Source: Methanolobus vulcani
GTDB lineage: Archaea > Halobacteriota > Methanosarcinia > Methanosarcinales > Methanosarcinaceae
Length of the DNA stretch: 64,000 nucleotides
Assembly (NCBI RefSeq): GCF_900100715.1
Contig: NZ_FNCA01000007.1
Coordinates: forward strand, 62,001 to 126,000
Direction of reading: 5' to 3'
The position numbers and the translations under genes were made by a program. Under the pieces are notes generated by a model. The model was not told where the DNA came from. It was given only the letters and a program-made list of their open reading frames with translations, and did no database searches. This document shows positions 8,721-17,172 of the stretch, in pieces (position 1 is the stretch's first letter; each line of letters opens with the position of its first letter).

Positions 8721-10199
8721 ATGTCTTCTATCACTTCTTCCAAAATGCGGGCTATCGATGCTAATTGCGCATATATCGGCATGAACCCTTTGCAGCTTAT
8801 GGAAAATGCCGGCGCTGCAATTGCCCGGGAAATTACGTCTAAGTTAAGTTCAGGTAAAGTACTTTTTGTTGCAGGCAGAGGAAACAACGGAGGAGATGCC
8901 TTTGTTGCTGCACGTCATCTGGCAATGAATGAGAACTATGATGTAAGACTGATACTTCTTGGAAATTCTTCACGTATAAGGACAGAAGAATCAAAACAGA
9001 ACTTTTCTCTTCTCAGTTACAGTGGCCTTACAGAATTAAGGGAAATAGCAGATTCAAAGGAACTTGAAAAATATTCTGGCTGGAAAGACAATGATATCAT
9101 TGTTGACGGAGTACTGGGCTCAGGAATAAAAGGTGCACCAAGAGAGCCCGAATCAACTGCAATTGACCTTATCAATTCCTCAGATTCATACATTATTTCT
9201 ATCGATTCCCCATCAGGATATGATCTGGATGGCGGAGAAGTCGTAAAAAGCGTGGTTGCAGACACGACAATCACTTTTCACAAAATGAAAACCGGTCTTG
9301 AACTTCCTGATTCTGAAAAATACGCAGGTCTGGTAAAAGTTGCTCCTATAGGGGTTTGCAGGGACGCAGAAGAATATGTGGGTATAGGAGATCTTATGTC
9401 ACTTGCACATAGGAATAAATATTCCCATAAAGGCAATTCAGGACGGGTTCTTGTAATTGGCGGAGGTGCCTACTATGGTGCCCCGGCTCTGGCAGCTATG
9501 GCAGCACTTCGTACAGGTGCTGATATCGTAACAGTTGCAGTACCGGAAAATGTTGCAGACACAGTTGCATCGTTTTCACCAAATCTGATTGTAATTCCTC
9601 TTGAAGGTGACAGATTAAATCCTTCAAACATTCCGGTTCTTAAAAATCTCCTTGAAACTCATGATGTTGCTGTGATAGGCCCAGGTCTTGGCAGGGAAAG
9701 AGAAACTCTGGAAACTGTAGAACAGCTTCTTCCTTTTTGCAGAAAAGCTGTTGTTGATGCAGACGCGCTCTTTGGACTAACATTGCCTGTAAAAAGTGAG
9801 GGTAAATTCATCCTGACGCCACATTCGGCAGAGTTCTCAAGACTGTCAGGTTCTGAGGTTCCTAAAGAACTTGATTCTAAAAAGAATATCGTCAGAAGGT
9901 TTGCTTCGGATAAAGATGTCACCCTTTTACTGAAAGGAAAAATCGATGTCATTTCTGATGGTTCGGTTACCAGATTAAACAGGACAGGTAATTCAGGAAT
10001 GACCGTTGGTGGAACAGGCGATGTTCTTACCGGAATAACTGGTGCTCTTTTTGCAGTCAATGATGCCATGAGTGCAGGTTCGTGTGCTGTTTTCATTAAC
10101 GGTTCTGCCGGTGATCTTGCCTATGAGGAAAAAGGGAACGGGTTGCTTGCGACAGATATAATTGCCCGGATAACCGATGTTATATTAGGTGTATTATAA
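8721..10199 (+). CDS. nnr: Bifunctional NAD(P)H-hydrate epimerase / ADP-dependent dehydratase
   Basis: 492 residues. It repairs damaged NADHX/NADPHX: the N-terminal YjeF epimerase domain (1-215; AGRGNNGGDAFVAARHL) interconverts R and S epimers, and the C-terminal ribokinase-like dehydratase (220-492; GPGLGRE, NRTGNSGMTVGGTGDVLTG) removes water using ADP. The fused form is the common prokaryotic one. The stop codon overlaps the next start by one base (TAATG). Confidence 0.92.
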   Translation: MSSITSSKMRAIDANCAYIGMNPLQLMENAGAAIAREITSKLSSGKVLFVAGRGNNGGDAFVAARHLAMNENYDVRLILLGNSSRIRTEESKQNFSLLSYSGLTELREIADSKELEKYSGWKDNDIIVDGVLGSGIKGAPREPESTAIDLINSSDSYIISIDSPSGYDLDGGEVVKSVVADTTITFHKMKTGLELPDSEKYAGLVKVAPIGVCRDAEEYVGIGDLMSLAHRNKYSHKGNSGRVLVIGGGAYYGAPALAAMAALRTGADIVTVAVPENVADTVASFSPNLIVIPLEGDRLNPSNIPVLKNLLETHDVAVIGPGLGRERETLETVEQLLPFCRKAVVDADALFGLTLPVKSEGKFILTPHSAEFSRLSGSEVPKELDSKKNIVRRFASDKDVTLLLKGKIDVISDGSVTRLNRTGNSGMTVGGTGDVLTGITGALFAVNDAMSAGSCAVFINGSAGDLAYEEKGNGLLATDIIARITDVILGVL

Positions 10200-10381
10200 T
10201 GGAGCGGGAAAGCAGAAAAATTAGTGTGGATATCGAAAGAAAGTGGATACGCGTCATTGTCAGTCATGACAAGGATGAGGAAATACTCAAACTTTCACTT
10301 GATGAGGCACGCAGTCTGAAAGAACAACTAAATACTACTATTGAGGATTACCTGCAGAGACAAAATATTAGGATTGATTAA
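10199..10381 (+). CDS. 60-residue protein of unknown function
   Basis: Starts on TAATG, sharing a base with the stop of nnr, so it is translationally coupled; moaC follows after 14 bases. The sequence has a beta-hairpin-like first half (RKISVDIERKWIRVIVSHD) and an amphipathic helix (LSLDEARSLKEQLNTTIEDYL). Charge and codon use match the neighbours. I cannot assign a family. A small antiparallel sheet plus helix resembles Pcc1-like or regulatory subunits, but that is a guess from predicted shape only. Confidence 0.65.
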   Translation: MERESRKISVDIERKWIRVIVSHDKDEEILKLSLDEARSLKEQLNTTIEDYLQRQNIRID

Positions 10382-10395
10382 AAAACGGTGATCAA

Positions 10396-10872
10396 TTGGA
10401 AGCTACATTCACACATATCGAGAACGACCGTGCGGTCATGGTAGACATCAGTAAAAAGGACATAATTGTAAGAAAAGCCATAGCTTCCGGGGAAATAGTC
10501 CTTAATGATGCAACCATCGAGAAGATACGCACAGGTACTGTTGAAAAGGGTAATGTCTTTTCCACCGCACGCGTGGCTTCCATTCTTGCAGTAAAGAAAA
10601 CACCTGAGCTTATTCCTATGTGCCACCAGATCCCAATTACCAAGGTGGACGTGGACTTTTCAATTCATGAGAACATCGTTCGTGCAACTGTTGAGGTGCG
10701 TTCTGTGGGAAAAACAGGTGTTGAGATGGAGGCACTCACAGGTGTCTCTGTTGCCCTGCTGACTGTGTGGGATATGGTCAAGTCTGCAGAGAAAGATGAG
10801 ACTGGTAATTATCCTGCTACTGGAATTGAAAATATAAAGGTTCTTGAGAAAGTCAAAATGAACCAAAACTAA
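10396..10872 (+). CDS. moaC: Cyclic pyranopterin monophosphate synthase
   Basis: 158 residues from TTG 10396, preceded by GGTGATC. It converts 3',8-cyclo-7,8-dihydro-GTP to cPMP in molybdopterin synthesis. The family motifs MCHQIPITKVDVDF and EALTGVSVALLTVWDM carry the active-site residues. Pterin cofactor would serve formylmethanofuran dehydrogenase and the aldehyde ferredoxin oxidoreductase-type enzyme at 43.7 kb. Confidence 0.95.
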   Translation: MEATFTHIENDRAVMVDISKKDIIVRKAIASGEIVLNDATIEKIRTGTVEKGNVFSTARVASILAVKKTPELIPMCHQIPITKVDVDFSIHENIVRATVEVRSVGKTGVEMEALTGVSVALLTVWDMVKSAEKDETGNYPATGIENIKVLEKVKMNQN

Positions 10873-10962
10873 TGTATTTGAGGGATGCATTAGGAAGCAT
10901 TCAAATCACTCTGATCAATTATCAAATTTAATCATTAATCAAATCTTAAAGAGGTAAATTAT

Positions 10963-11811
10963 TTGAAAATCATAGGAGGACCAGCATCCCAGGCTCTTTC
11001 ATCAAGGGTTGCAAGAGAACTTAATATTGAGCCTACCGTGTGTGACTTTACAAGGTTCCCTGACGGTGAACTGTATTCACGCATACTTGATGAGGACGTG
11101 GATGAAGTTACTATTATCCAGAGTACAACAACGGATTCTGATCTTGTTGCATTGTTACAGCTTATTGACGCCTGTGAGGATTCACCTGTCATTAATGTGG
11201 TTATACCATACATGGGCTATGCCAGACAGGATAAAAAGTTCAAAAGTGGCGAGCCAATAACTGCCAGAGCGATTGCAAGGACAATTAATGCGGACAGGAT
11301 CTTCACAGTAAATATACATGAAGCAAGTGTTCTGAGCTATTTCAATGCCGATGCATTCGATCTGGATGCTTCACGTCTTATGGGTTACCATATAAGGTCA
11401 CTGAACCTGTGCAACCCCCTAATTGTCTCACCTGACAAGGGAGCAATAACCCTTGCGGAGAACACAGCTGCTGATGTAGGACTGGAATATGATTATCTTG
11501 AAAAGACAAGACATTCCGGTGATTCAGTAACTATCAAGGCTAAAAATGTCGATGTAATGGACAGGGATATCATCATCATCGATGATATGATAGCAACCGG
11601 TGGAACAATGGCAGAATCCATCAAACTGCTGAAATCCCAGGGTGCAAAGGATGTCTACCTTGCATGTGTGCATCCGGTTCTTGCAAGAAATGCGGTACTT
11701 CGCCTGTACAATGCAGGGGTAAAAGATATTATAGCTACCGACACAATAGAAAAGGTGCAGAGTTGTGTCAGTGTGGCACCTCTTATAGCCAATGCTTTAA
11801 GAAGTATCTGA
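10963..11811 (+). CDS. prs: Ribose-phosphate pyrophosphokinase
   Basis: 282 residues from TTG 10963, with GAGGT 7 bases upstream. It makes PRPP from ribose 5-phosphate and ATP for purine, pyrimidine, histidine and methanopterin synthesis. Visible motifs are PDGELYSRI, the flexible loop YMGYARQDKKFKSGEPITAR and the PRPP loop IIIIDDMIATGGTMAES. The length fits the short archaeal form, about 30 residues less than bacterial enzymes. Confidence 0.95.
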   Translation: MKIIGGPASQALSSRVARELNIEPTVCDFTRFPDGELYSRILDEDVDEVTIIQSTTTDSDLVALLQLIDACEDSPVINVVIPYMGYARQDKKFKSGEPITARAIARTINADRIFTVNIHEASVLSYFNADAFDLDASRLMGYHIRSLNLCNPLIVSPDKGAITLAENTAADVGLEYDYLEKTRHSGDSVTIKAKNVDVMDRDIIIIDDMIATGGTMAESIKLLKSQGAKDVYLACVHPVLARNAVLRLYNAGVKDIIATDTIEKVQSCVSVAPLIANALRSI

Positions 11812-11835
11812 TCATTAATATATTGAGGTTTGATA

Positions 11836-12321
11836 ATGACGTTGCCCGATGTTTGTCCCAAAGACGGAGTTTCCCAGTGTAAGAAAAAAGCCTGCCATCT
11901 TTACGTAGTAGAGTGGCGTACCGGGGACGAACAATGTGTTATCGGGTACCGCTCAACTCACAAAGAGCTTTCAAGATCCACTCCTATGGAAGATACTTAT
12001 GCCCAAAGCACGCGCATGAGGCTTCAAAAGAAAGTTCCGGTTGAAAGAAGGTCCTGGCCTGAACCAGAACAAAGTACGGAAAGACGTCAGCATCTCAAGC
12101 GTCAGCCAGTTCCTGCGGAAGCCCCCACAGAGATTGCCGGACTTCCGCCTAAAGAGCCAATGTCTCCTGTCAACCAGGAAGAGGTTGTGGTTAATGACAA
12201 GGACACCACGGTTTTTGAAGCTCGCAAAGATGGCCAAAAGGAAGACAAAAAGAGAAAATCTCTGGATGAATTAATGGATCTGGACCTTCCGGAAGATTAT
12301 GAGGAAAAGTTCTGGGACTAA
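11836..12321 (+). CDS. Cys-cluster protein with disordered tail
   Basis: 161 residues from ATG 11836; GAGGT (11825-11829) is 6 bases upstream. Cysteines at about residues 7, 15, 20 and 34 (spacing C-x7-C-x4-C-x13-C) suggest a metal site in the first 45 residues. From about 50 on the chain is rich in Pro, Glu, Arg and Lys and looks unfolded, ending in an acidic DLPEDYEEKFWD. I recognise no family. It overlaps the next gene by 23 bases, so it may work with the glycosylase. Confidence 0.7.
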   Translation: MTLPDVCPKDGVSQCKKKACHLYVVEWRTGDEQCVIGYRSTHKELSRSTPMEDTYAQSTRMRLQKKVPVERRSWPEPEQSTERRQHLKRQPVPAEAPTEIAGLPPKEPMSPVNQEEVVVNDKDTTVFEARKDGQKEDKKRKSLDELMDLDLPEDYEEKFWD

Positions 12322-12970
12322 CTCTTCTGAATGTTTCATGACGGCTGGAATTCTTTGCACGGTATATGATCTGCTTCTGGATGAGCTGGGCTCTCAACAC
12401 TGGTGGCCTGCAGATACGGCTTTTGAAGTTGTTATCGGAGCCATGCTCACGCAGCAGACAAAATGGACCAATGTGGAAAAGGCTATAGAGGGCCTGAAAG
12501 AACATGGTCTTCTGGAAGTAGAGCCTCTTGCTGAAGCTGACACCGAGCTTATAGAAGAACTTGTACGATGTTGTGGTTTCTACCGTCAAAAAGCTTCCAG
12601 GTTAAAGGGAATAGCGGCTTTTTTTGCAGAAAATGGTATGGAAACTGTTTTTTCCCTGCCTGTAATGGAACTCAGAAAAACTATATTGTCTCTGAAAGGA
12701 GTTGGCAATGAAACTGCTGACAGTATTGTGCTTTATGCTGCCAACAAACCCAAGTTTGTTATAGATGCCTACACTACCCGCATGATGAAGTGTATTGGTA
12801 TTGAGGGCGACTATATACAGTTGCAGCAGAGGTTTGAAGCAGAACTTCCTAAAGACGTGGATATCTATAAGGAATACCACGCCCTCATAGTTGAATATTC
12901 AAAAGCCTATTGCGGCAAAAAAAGATGTAATGAATGTATTCTGAAGGATTTGAATGAGAATGGACATTGA
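12299..12970 (+). CDS. Endonuclease III-like HhH-GPD DNA glycosylase
   Basis: 223 residues from ATG 12299, or 210 from ATG 12338 (MTAGIL), which fits family alignments better but has no ribosome binding site. The helix-hairpin-helix LKGVGNETADSIVLYA and catalytic Asp in FVIDAYTTRMM are clear. The lyase Lys of endonuclease III is replaced by Glu (GNETA for GRKTA), so a monofunctional glycosylase, as in the MpgII/alkylpurine branch, is likely. The C-terminal Fe-S motif is irregular: C-x4-C-x2-C, then Asn where the fourth Cys belongs. Confidence 0.85.
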   Translation: MRKSSGTNSSECFMTAGILCTVYDLLLDELGSQHWWPADTAFEVVIGAMLTQQTKWTNVEKAIEGLKEHGLLEVEPLAEADTELIEELVRCCGFYRQKASRLKGIAAFFAENGMETVFSLPVMELRKTILSLKGVGNETADSIVLYAANKPKFVIDAYTTRMMKCIGIEGDYIQLQQRFEAELPKDVDIYKEYHALIVEYSKAYCGKKRCNECILKDLNENGH

Positions 12971-13739
12971 GACTTACAATAAGATATACGAAAGCCTTGA
13001 GAGTGTAGATGACGTGAAGAAATTGTCACGGCAGTTCTCACAGCCCATAGGCACCCTCCATTCAATATTGAATCAGAAAACCGTTACAAAGGTAAAGAGA
13101 AATTTCTCAAGGGTAAAGAGTAAGTCCCCAAGGCATCTGAAGCAATGGAGAAAAGGAAAAAGTATCATTGAGATAGCAAAAAAGAATGATATTCCTGCAA
13201 CTCTTATGGTTTCCATGCTGCTTAAGGAAATGGGCATTCCTAAGAAAGGTTTTATCAGGAATATCGATGAACAGCCAGACGGACGTCTTAAAAGAGAAGT
13301 AATTGCGGCTATGGATTCTGATTTCTTCTTCTCTCCAAAGGCACATGAGCTTCATGCAGAGAAAGGTGAAATGGGAGAATCCATTCTTGCGGAGTGGCTT
13401 GGTGAACACGAGATAACATACAGGTCAGAAAATGACCTTAGGGCCGAAGGTTTTTCAAAGACTCCTGATTTTCTGCTGGATTCGGAAATTGTGATCGATG
13501 GCATCGATATTTTCTGGATAGAAAGCAAGGCTCTTTTTGGTGATGAGAAAGAGCATGAATACTATATTAAAAAGCAGTTCAGGGAGTATGAAGAGAATTA
13601 CGGTACCGGCATGATTGTTTACTGGTACGGTTATATAGATACTCTTAGTTACAATGGGAATCTGATAAAAGATTACAGGTTCTTCGATAAGGATCGTGAT
13701 ACGATAGAAGAACTTCTGAACTTCAAGACATACTGGTAA
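12954..13739 (+). CDS. CDIN1/C15orf41-like TPD-motif predicted nuclease
   Basis: 261 residues, starting at ATG 12954 (GAAGGAT upstream), overlapping the glycosylase by 17 bases. Residues 1-110 contain two helix-turn-helix-like segments (FSQPIGTLHSILNQKT; GKSIIEIAKKNDIPATLMVS). The C-terminal half has GEMGESILAEWL, the family's KTPDFLLD, and FWIESKA, which together read as a PD-(D/E)xK nuclease core (E, then D of TPD, then E-x-K). This is the TPD family that includes human CDIN1, mutated in congenital dyserythropoietic anaemia. The biochemical role in archaea is unknown; the context suggests DNA repair. Confidence 0.75.
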   Translation: MRMDIETYNKIYESLESVDDVKKLSRQFSQPIGTLHSILNQKTVTKVKRNFSRVKSKSPRHLKQWRKGKSIIEIAKKNDIPATLMVSMLLKEMGIPKKGFIRNIDEQPDGRLKREVIAAMDSDFFFSPKAHELHAEKGEMGESILAEWLGEHEITYRSENDLRAEGFSKTPDFLLDSEIVIDGIDIFWIESKALFGDEKEHEYYIKKQFREYEENYGTGMIVYWYGYIDTLSYNGNLIKDYRFFDKDRDTIEELLNFKTYW

Positions 13740-13750
13740 CTATTTACCGA

Positions 13751-13984
13751 CTATTTGTTTTTTTGTATCTTTTTCAGTTCAGACATGACCTTTTTTGTAT
13801 ATACCTGATATACGCCTTCGTCATCATATACTACAACTTCCTTGTTGATGGTGGCATGATTTGCGTGGACCACAAGGAATGGCCAGAGCTCATTACTTTC
13901 CGGATCACGCTGGTTCTTCATGTTGAAAATATCCTCAGAGGTGCTTAATGAGATCCTGTGCATATTTTCGGTAATGCGAGTCAT
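13751..13984 (-). CDS. Small conserved-looking hypothetical protein
   Basis: 77 residues from ATG 13984, convergent with the TPD nuclease gene. The sequence (WPFLVVHANHATINKEVVVYDDEGVYQVYTKKVM) is balanced and looks globular, unlike the opposite-strand frame at 13763-13948, which is rich in Ile, Tyr and Phe. No signal peptide, membrane segment or known motif. Family unknown. Confidence 0.55.
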   Translation of the reverse strand: MTRITENMHRISLSTSEDIFNMKNQRDPESNELWPFLVVHANHATINKEVVVYDDEGVYQVYTKKVMSELKKIQKNK

Positions 13985-14047
13985 ATTAAAATGAACATTA
14001 ATTTTTTATTAATACCTTTCGTGTTGAAATTATATGAGGTGGGAATC

Positions 14048-14158
14048 TGTCCTCAAACGGACAAAATACTCTTCTTAGATTCCTTTCAGGAATTTTGTCT
14101 TAAGCAAAGATTATAATAGTAACAATCATCTAAGGTTACTGACTCCGGAGCATCCGGA
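14048..14158. promoter_or_regulatory. Inverted-repeat-rich promoter region of lysS
   Basis: Reading towards lysS: TGTCC/GGACA (14048-14052, 14059-14063); GACAAAAT (14060-14067) pairing with ATTTTGTC (14092-14099); ATTCC/GGAAT (14079-14083, 14089-14093); TATA box TTATAATA (14111-14118); GTAAC/GTTAC (14119-14123, 14135-14139); TCCGGA-GCA-TCCGGA (14144-14158). The first three share bases and are mutually exclusive. With transcription starting near 14140, most would be DNA operators and the last a leader hairpin. Confidence 0.45.
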
Positions 14159-14190
14159 CATTACAATATTCTCATTATATCGGTGAAATC

Positions 14191-15783
14191 ATGGCAGACA
14201 TTACACATTGGGCTGATGTCATAGCTGACGAGGTGCTGGCAAAAGGCAAGAAGCACCTTGTTGCAACAGGTATCACACCCTCAGGTCACATTCATATTGG
14301 TAACATGCGCGAGGTCGTAACTGCAGATGTAGCATTCAGGGCTCTTGAAGATAAAGATGCTGATGTCGAGTTCATCTACATTGCAGACACATACGACCCA
14401 TTAAGAAAGGTCTACCCTTTCCTGGATGAAAGTTATGCGCCACACGTTGGCAAACCACTTTCTGAGATCCCATGCCCATGCGGCAATCACAAGAATTATT
14501 CCGAACACTTCCTTGAGCCATTCCTTGCAGCTCTTGAACACCTGGGAATCCACCCAAAGGTCTACAGGGCAGATGAGCTTTACAAGGAAGGTGTCTACGT
14601 AGAAGCTATCAAGCAGGCTCTTGTGAAAAAGGATGAGATTGCAGCAATCCTTCAGAAGAAATCCGGCAAGACCCCGGTAGATACATGGAACCCGTTCAAC
14701 CCGATATGTAATGACTGTGGAAAAGTAAACACCACCATTGTAACTGGTTTTGATCTTGATGCTGAAACCGTGGACTATGAATGCTCATGCGGAAGCAAGG
14801 GTACAGTATCGATGAAGGGCGGTGGAAAACTTACATGGCGTGTTGACTGGCCTGCAAGGTGGAAGGCCCTTGGTGTCACGGTTGAACCATTCGGTAAGGA
14901 CCACGCTTCAAGAGGCGGATCATATGACACCGGTATATCTATTGCAAAAGAGATATTTGACTATGAGGCACCACACCCAATAGTTTATGAATGGATCATG
15001 CTTGGTCAGAAAGGTGCAATGTCATCATCAACAGGCGTTGTTGTTTCCATTGCGGATATGCTCAAGGTGGTGCCACCTGAGGTACTGCGTTATCTTATTA
15101 TCCGTACAAAACCTGAAAAGCACATCAGATTCGATCCTGCTTTACCACTTCTTACACTTGTAGATGAATTTGAGCGCCTGCACTCAAGTGACAAGGCAAC
15201 AGATTATGATAAGAGAATGATCGAGCTTTCACATGCAGCAGGGCTTTGCCACACAGATATTCCATTCAAGCACATGACAACGATCTATCAGGTTGCTGCA
15301 GGTGACTTTGATAAGATCATGAATATCGTGAAGAGAGCAGGGTATGACACCAGCAGTGAGAAATGCATACGTGAGCTTGTTGACAATGTTGGTAACTGGC
15401 TTGAGATGTACGCTCCTGACAATGCAAAGTTCAGTGTTCAGGAAGAGCTTCCTGTAAGTACTGCACAACTCAATGATCTTCAGAGAGCTTTCCTCAGTTC
15501 CTTCTCAGCCATACTGGACAAGAGCGGTGAGCTGAACGGTGAAGATTATCATAACCTTGTATACTCTGCAAAGGAAGCAGGCACCGAACTGAACATAATG
15601 ATCGCTGAATCATTGAATGTTGATGCAGCCGCACTTGAAGTAAATCCAAAGGAACTTTTCAAGGCAATATATGTCTCAGTTCTGGGACAGCCTTCAGGTC
15701 CAAAAGCAGGCTGGTTCCTTTCATCACTTGAGAAGGACTTCCTTGCAATGCGCTTTAAGGAAGCAGCAGAGTATAAGCCTTGA
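14191..15783 (+). CDS. lysS: Lysyl-tRNA synthetase, class I
   Basis: 530 residues from ATG 14191, GGTGA 6 bases upstream. It charges tRNA-Lys with lysine. The class I signature is seen as [13 protein letters not shown] near residue 30 (HIGH motif) and MSSSTG near 275 (KMSKS motif); cysteine pairs (CPCGN, CNDCGK, CSCGS) form zinc knuckles. Class I LysRS is the standard form in most archaea; some Methanosarcinales also carry a class II enzyme, not seen here. The methyltransferase that follows overlaps by 4 bases if TTG 15780 is used. Confidence 0.96.
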   Translation: MADITHWADVIADEVLAKGKKHLVATGITPSGHIHIGNMREVVTADVAFRALEDKDADVEFIYIADTYDPLRKVYPFLDESYAPHVGKPLSEIPCPCGNHKNYSEHFLEPFLAALEHLGIHPKVYRADELYKEGVYVEAIKQALVKKDEIAAILQKKSGKTPVDTWNPFNPICNDCGKVNTTIVTGFDLDAETVDYECSCGSKGTVSMKGGGKLTWRVDWPARWKALGVTVEPFGKDHASRGGSYDTGISIAKEIFDYEAPHPIVYEWIMLGQKGAMSSSTGVVVSIADMLKVVPPEVLRYLIIRTKPEKHIRFDPALPLLTLVDEFERLHSSDKATDYDKRMIELSHAAGLCHTDIPFKHMTTIYQVAAGDFDKIMNIVKRAGYDTSSEKCIRELVDNVGNWLEMYAPDNAKFSVQEELPVSTAQLNDLQRAFLSSFSAILDKSGELNGEDYHNLVYSAKEAGTELNIMIAESLNVDAAALEVNPKELFKAIYVSVLGQPSGPKAGWFLSSLEKDFLAMRFKEAAEYKP

Positions 15784-16460
15784 CCCTGATCATGGAGGAT
15801 AATTCATTCCCGGGCAATGAACTTCAGGGCAAATCTCACTTTCTTGCCTGGGATGAAGAATACAAACATGTGACCTGGGGTGGTCCTAGGTCTATATCGA
15901 TGCTGGAGGGATTAATTTCTTCCAGTTCACTAATTCTTGACCTTGGTTGCGGGAATGGCAGATTCCTTTTGCCGCTTTCCCGTAAGTACAATACAATTGG
16001 TACTGATGTCTCATCAACTGCAGTTCAGAGAGCCAGGGATTACCTCATAAAAAGTAATGTTGAAAGTGACAAGAGGGCTGAATGCCTTGCTTCGAGTATA
16101 ACATCGCTTCCTTTTTCTGAGAATTCTTTCGATGCAATTCTGTGTCTGGGAGTTTTGCAACATCTTCTGGAAAATGAAAGAAGACAGGCAATTTCTGAGA
16201 TAAAAAGAGTGATGAAAACAGGCGCGGTTCTTGTACTGGAAGTTTTTGGAACAGAAGATATGAGATATGGTGGCGAATCTGTGGAAAAAGACACCTTCAT
16301 CAGAAAAAATGGCATCATATACCACTATTTTACACGTGATGAACTGGATTCATTACTTGAAGGATTTGATATTTTAGAAATAAAAGACCTGATATCAGAA
16401 AAAAAGTTTCATGGCAAACCACACAGGCGCCATCAAATAAGAGTAATTTTAGGTCTTTAG
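15780..16460 (+). CDS. Class I SAM-dependent methyltransferase
   Basis: 226 residues from TTG 15780 (overlapping the lysS stop) or 222 from ATG 15792; neither has a clear ribosome binding site. Motif I is [14 protein letters not shown] (near residue 53), followed by an acidic GTDVSS and a motif IV-like [13 protein letters not shown], as in Methyltransf_11 proteins. The tail ([12 protein letters not shown]) is basic. Substrate unknown; coupling to lysS hints at tRNA or translation but this is weak. Confidence 0.85.
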   Translation: MTLIMEDNSFPGNELQGKSHFLAWDEEYKHVTWGGPRSISMLEGLISSSSLILDLGCGNGRFLLPLSRKYNTIGTDVSSTAVQRARDYLIKSNVESDKRAECLASSITSLPFSENSFDAILCLGVLQHLLENERRQAISEIKRVMKTGAVLVLEVFGTEDMRYGGESVEKDTFIRKNGIIYHYFTRDELDSLLEGFDILEIKDLISEKKFHGKPHRRHQIRVILGL

Positions 16461-16711
16461 AATGCGATTCCAAGATAGTTCAGCGCAATAATTAGAAGTG
16501 CACCTACTACACCTCCAATTGCACACACCAGAATGACTATCCATGTGTATGCTATATTGAGGCCGAGCACAAGGTTTGCAACAACCAGTATGATAAGACC
16601 CAGAACTGTGTTTATCACCATGTTCTTTATCGTCTTCAGTACCTTCCAGAGGATGATAGCGACTATTATAGCCACTATAAGAGTTATTATTTCAATTGCC
16701 ATAATCACCAC
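16457..16711 (-). CDS. BofA-like small membrane protein
   Basis: About 81-84 residues; GTG 16711, GTG 16708 and ATG 16702 are all possible starts. Three hydrophobic segments cover nearly the whole chain. The C-terminal half (VINTVLGLIILVVANLVLG, then [19 protein letters not shown]) matches the pattern of the pro-sigmaK inhibitor BofA family, which also occurs in archaea that have no sporulation. Role unknown. It converges on the methyltransferase gene, overlapping its stop by 4 bases. Confidence 0.6.
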   Translation of the reverse strand: MVIMAIEIITLIVAIIVAIILWKVLKTIKNMVINTVLGLIILVVANLVLGLNIAYTWIVILVCAIGGVVGALLIIALNYLGIAF

Positions 16712-16752
16712 TTTTATATTACTATGATAAGTATTTAATGATTACTAAAAAA

Positions 16753-17172
16753 TTAGAGTTTGTTTACATCACTCAGAAATTTAGTGATTAATTCTTTCAT
16801 TTCATCAACATTATGGTACTCTTTACAGATTATCCTCTTATCACCAAGAAGCATGGCAGAAACATTTGCTTCTGGAACATGCAGACAAAGCACTGTTATT
16901 CCTCTCTGAAGCGCACTGCACATTTCATAGCCAACACCAATTGAAGGTGTGCTGACCTCTGCTATCATGCACTCACTTTTCTCAAGAAACTTCATATCCC
17001 TGATGTATATCTCTTCTTCAGAAAGCAGTGATTCTGTCTTTTCAAGTTCAGGATCTGCCACATGCCAGCTTAGAACTTCATGGCCGTTGTCCTGAAGATA
17101 ATTGCACATCTCCATGTAAGTGGACAGCATCTGCCTGCCACCTCTGATGGAGGCTGAAAGGAAAATTCTCAT
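16753..17172 (-). CDS. Nucleoside 2-deoxyribosyltransferase / Rcl-like hydrolase
   Basis: 139 residues, starting on ATG 17172 that overlaps the stop of the U32 gene by 4 bases. The fold signature is clear: IFLSASIRGGRQ at the N terminus, then ECMIAEVSTPSIGVGYEM, where Glu is the likely nucleophile. Family members exchange or hydrolyse bases of deoxynucleosides or deoxynucleoside monophosphates (DNPH1/Rcl). Which activity applies cannot be told; a house-cleaning role for modified nucleotides fits. Confidence 0.78.
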   Translation of the reverse strand: MRIFLSASIRGGRQMLSTYMEMCNYLQDNGHEVLSWHVADPELEKTESLLSEEEIYIRDMKFLEKSECMIAEVSTPSIGVGYEMCSALQRGITVLCLHVPEANVSAMLLGDKRIICKEYHNVDEMKELITKFLSDVNKL

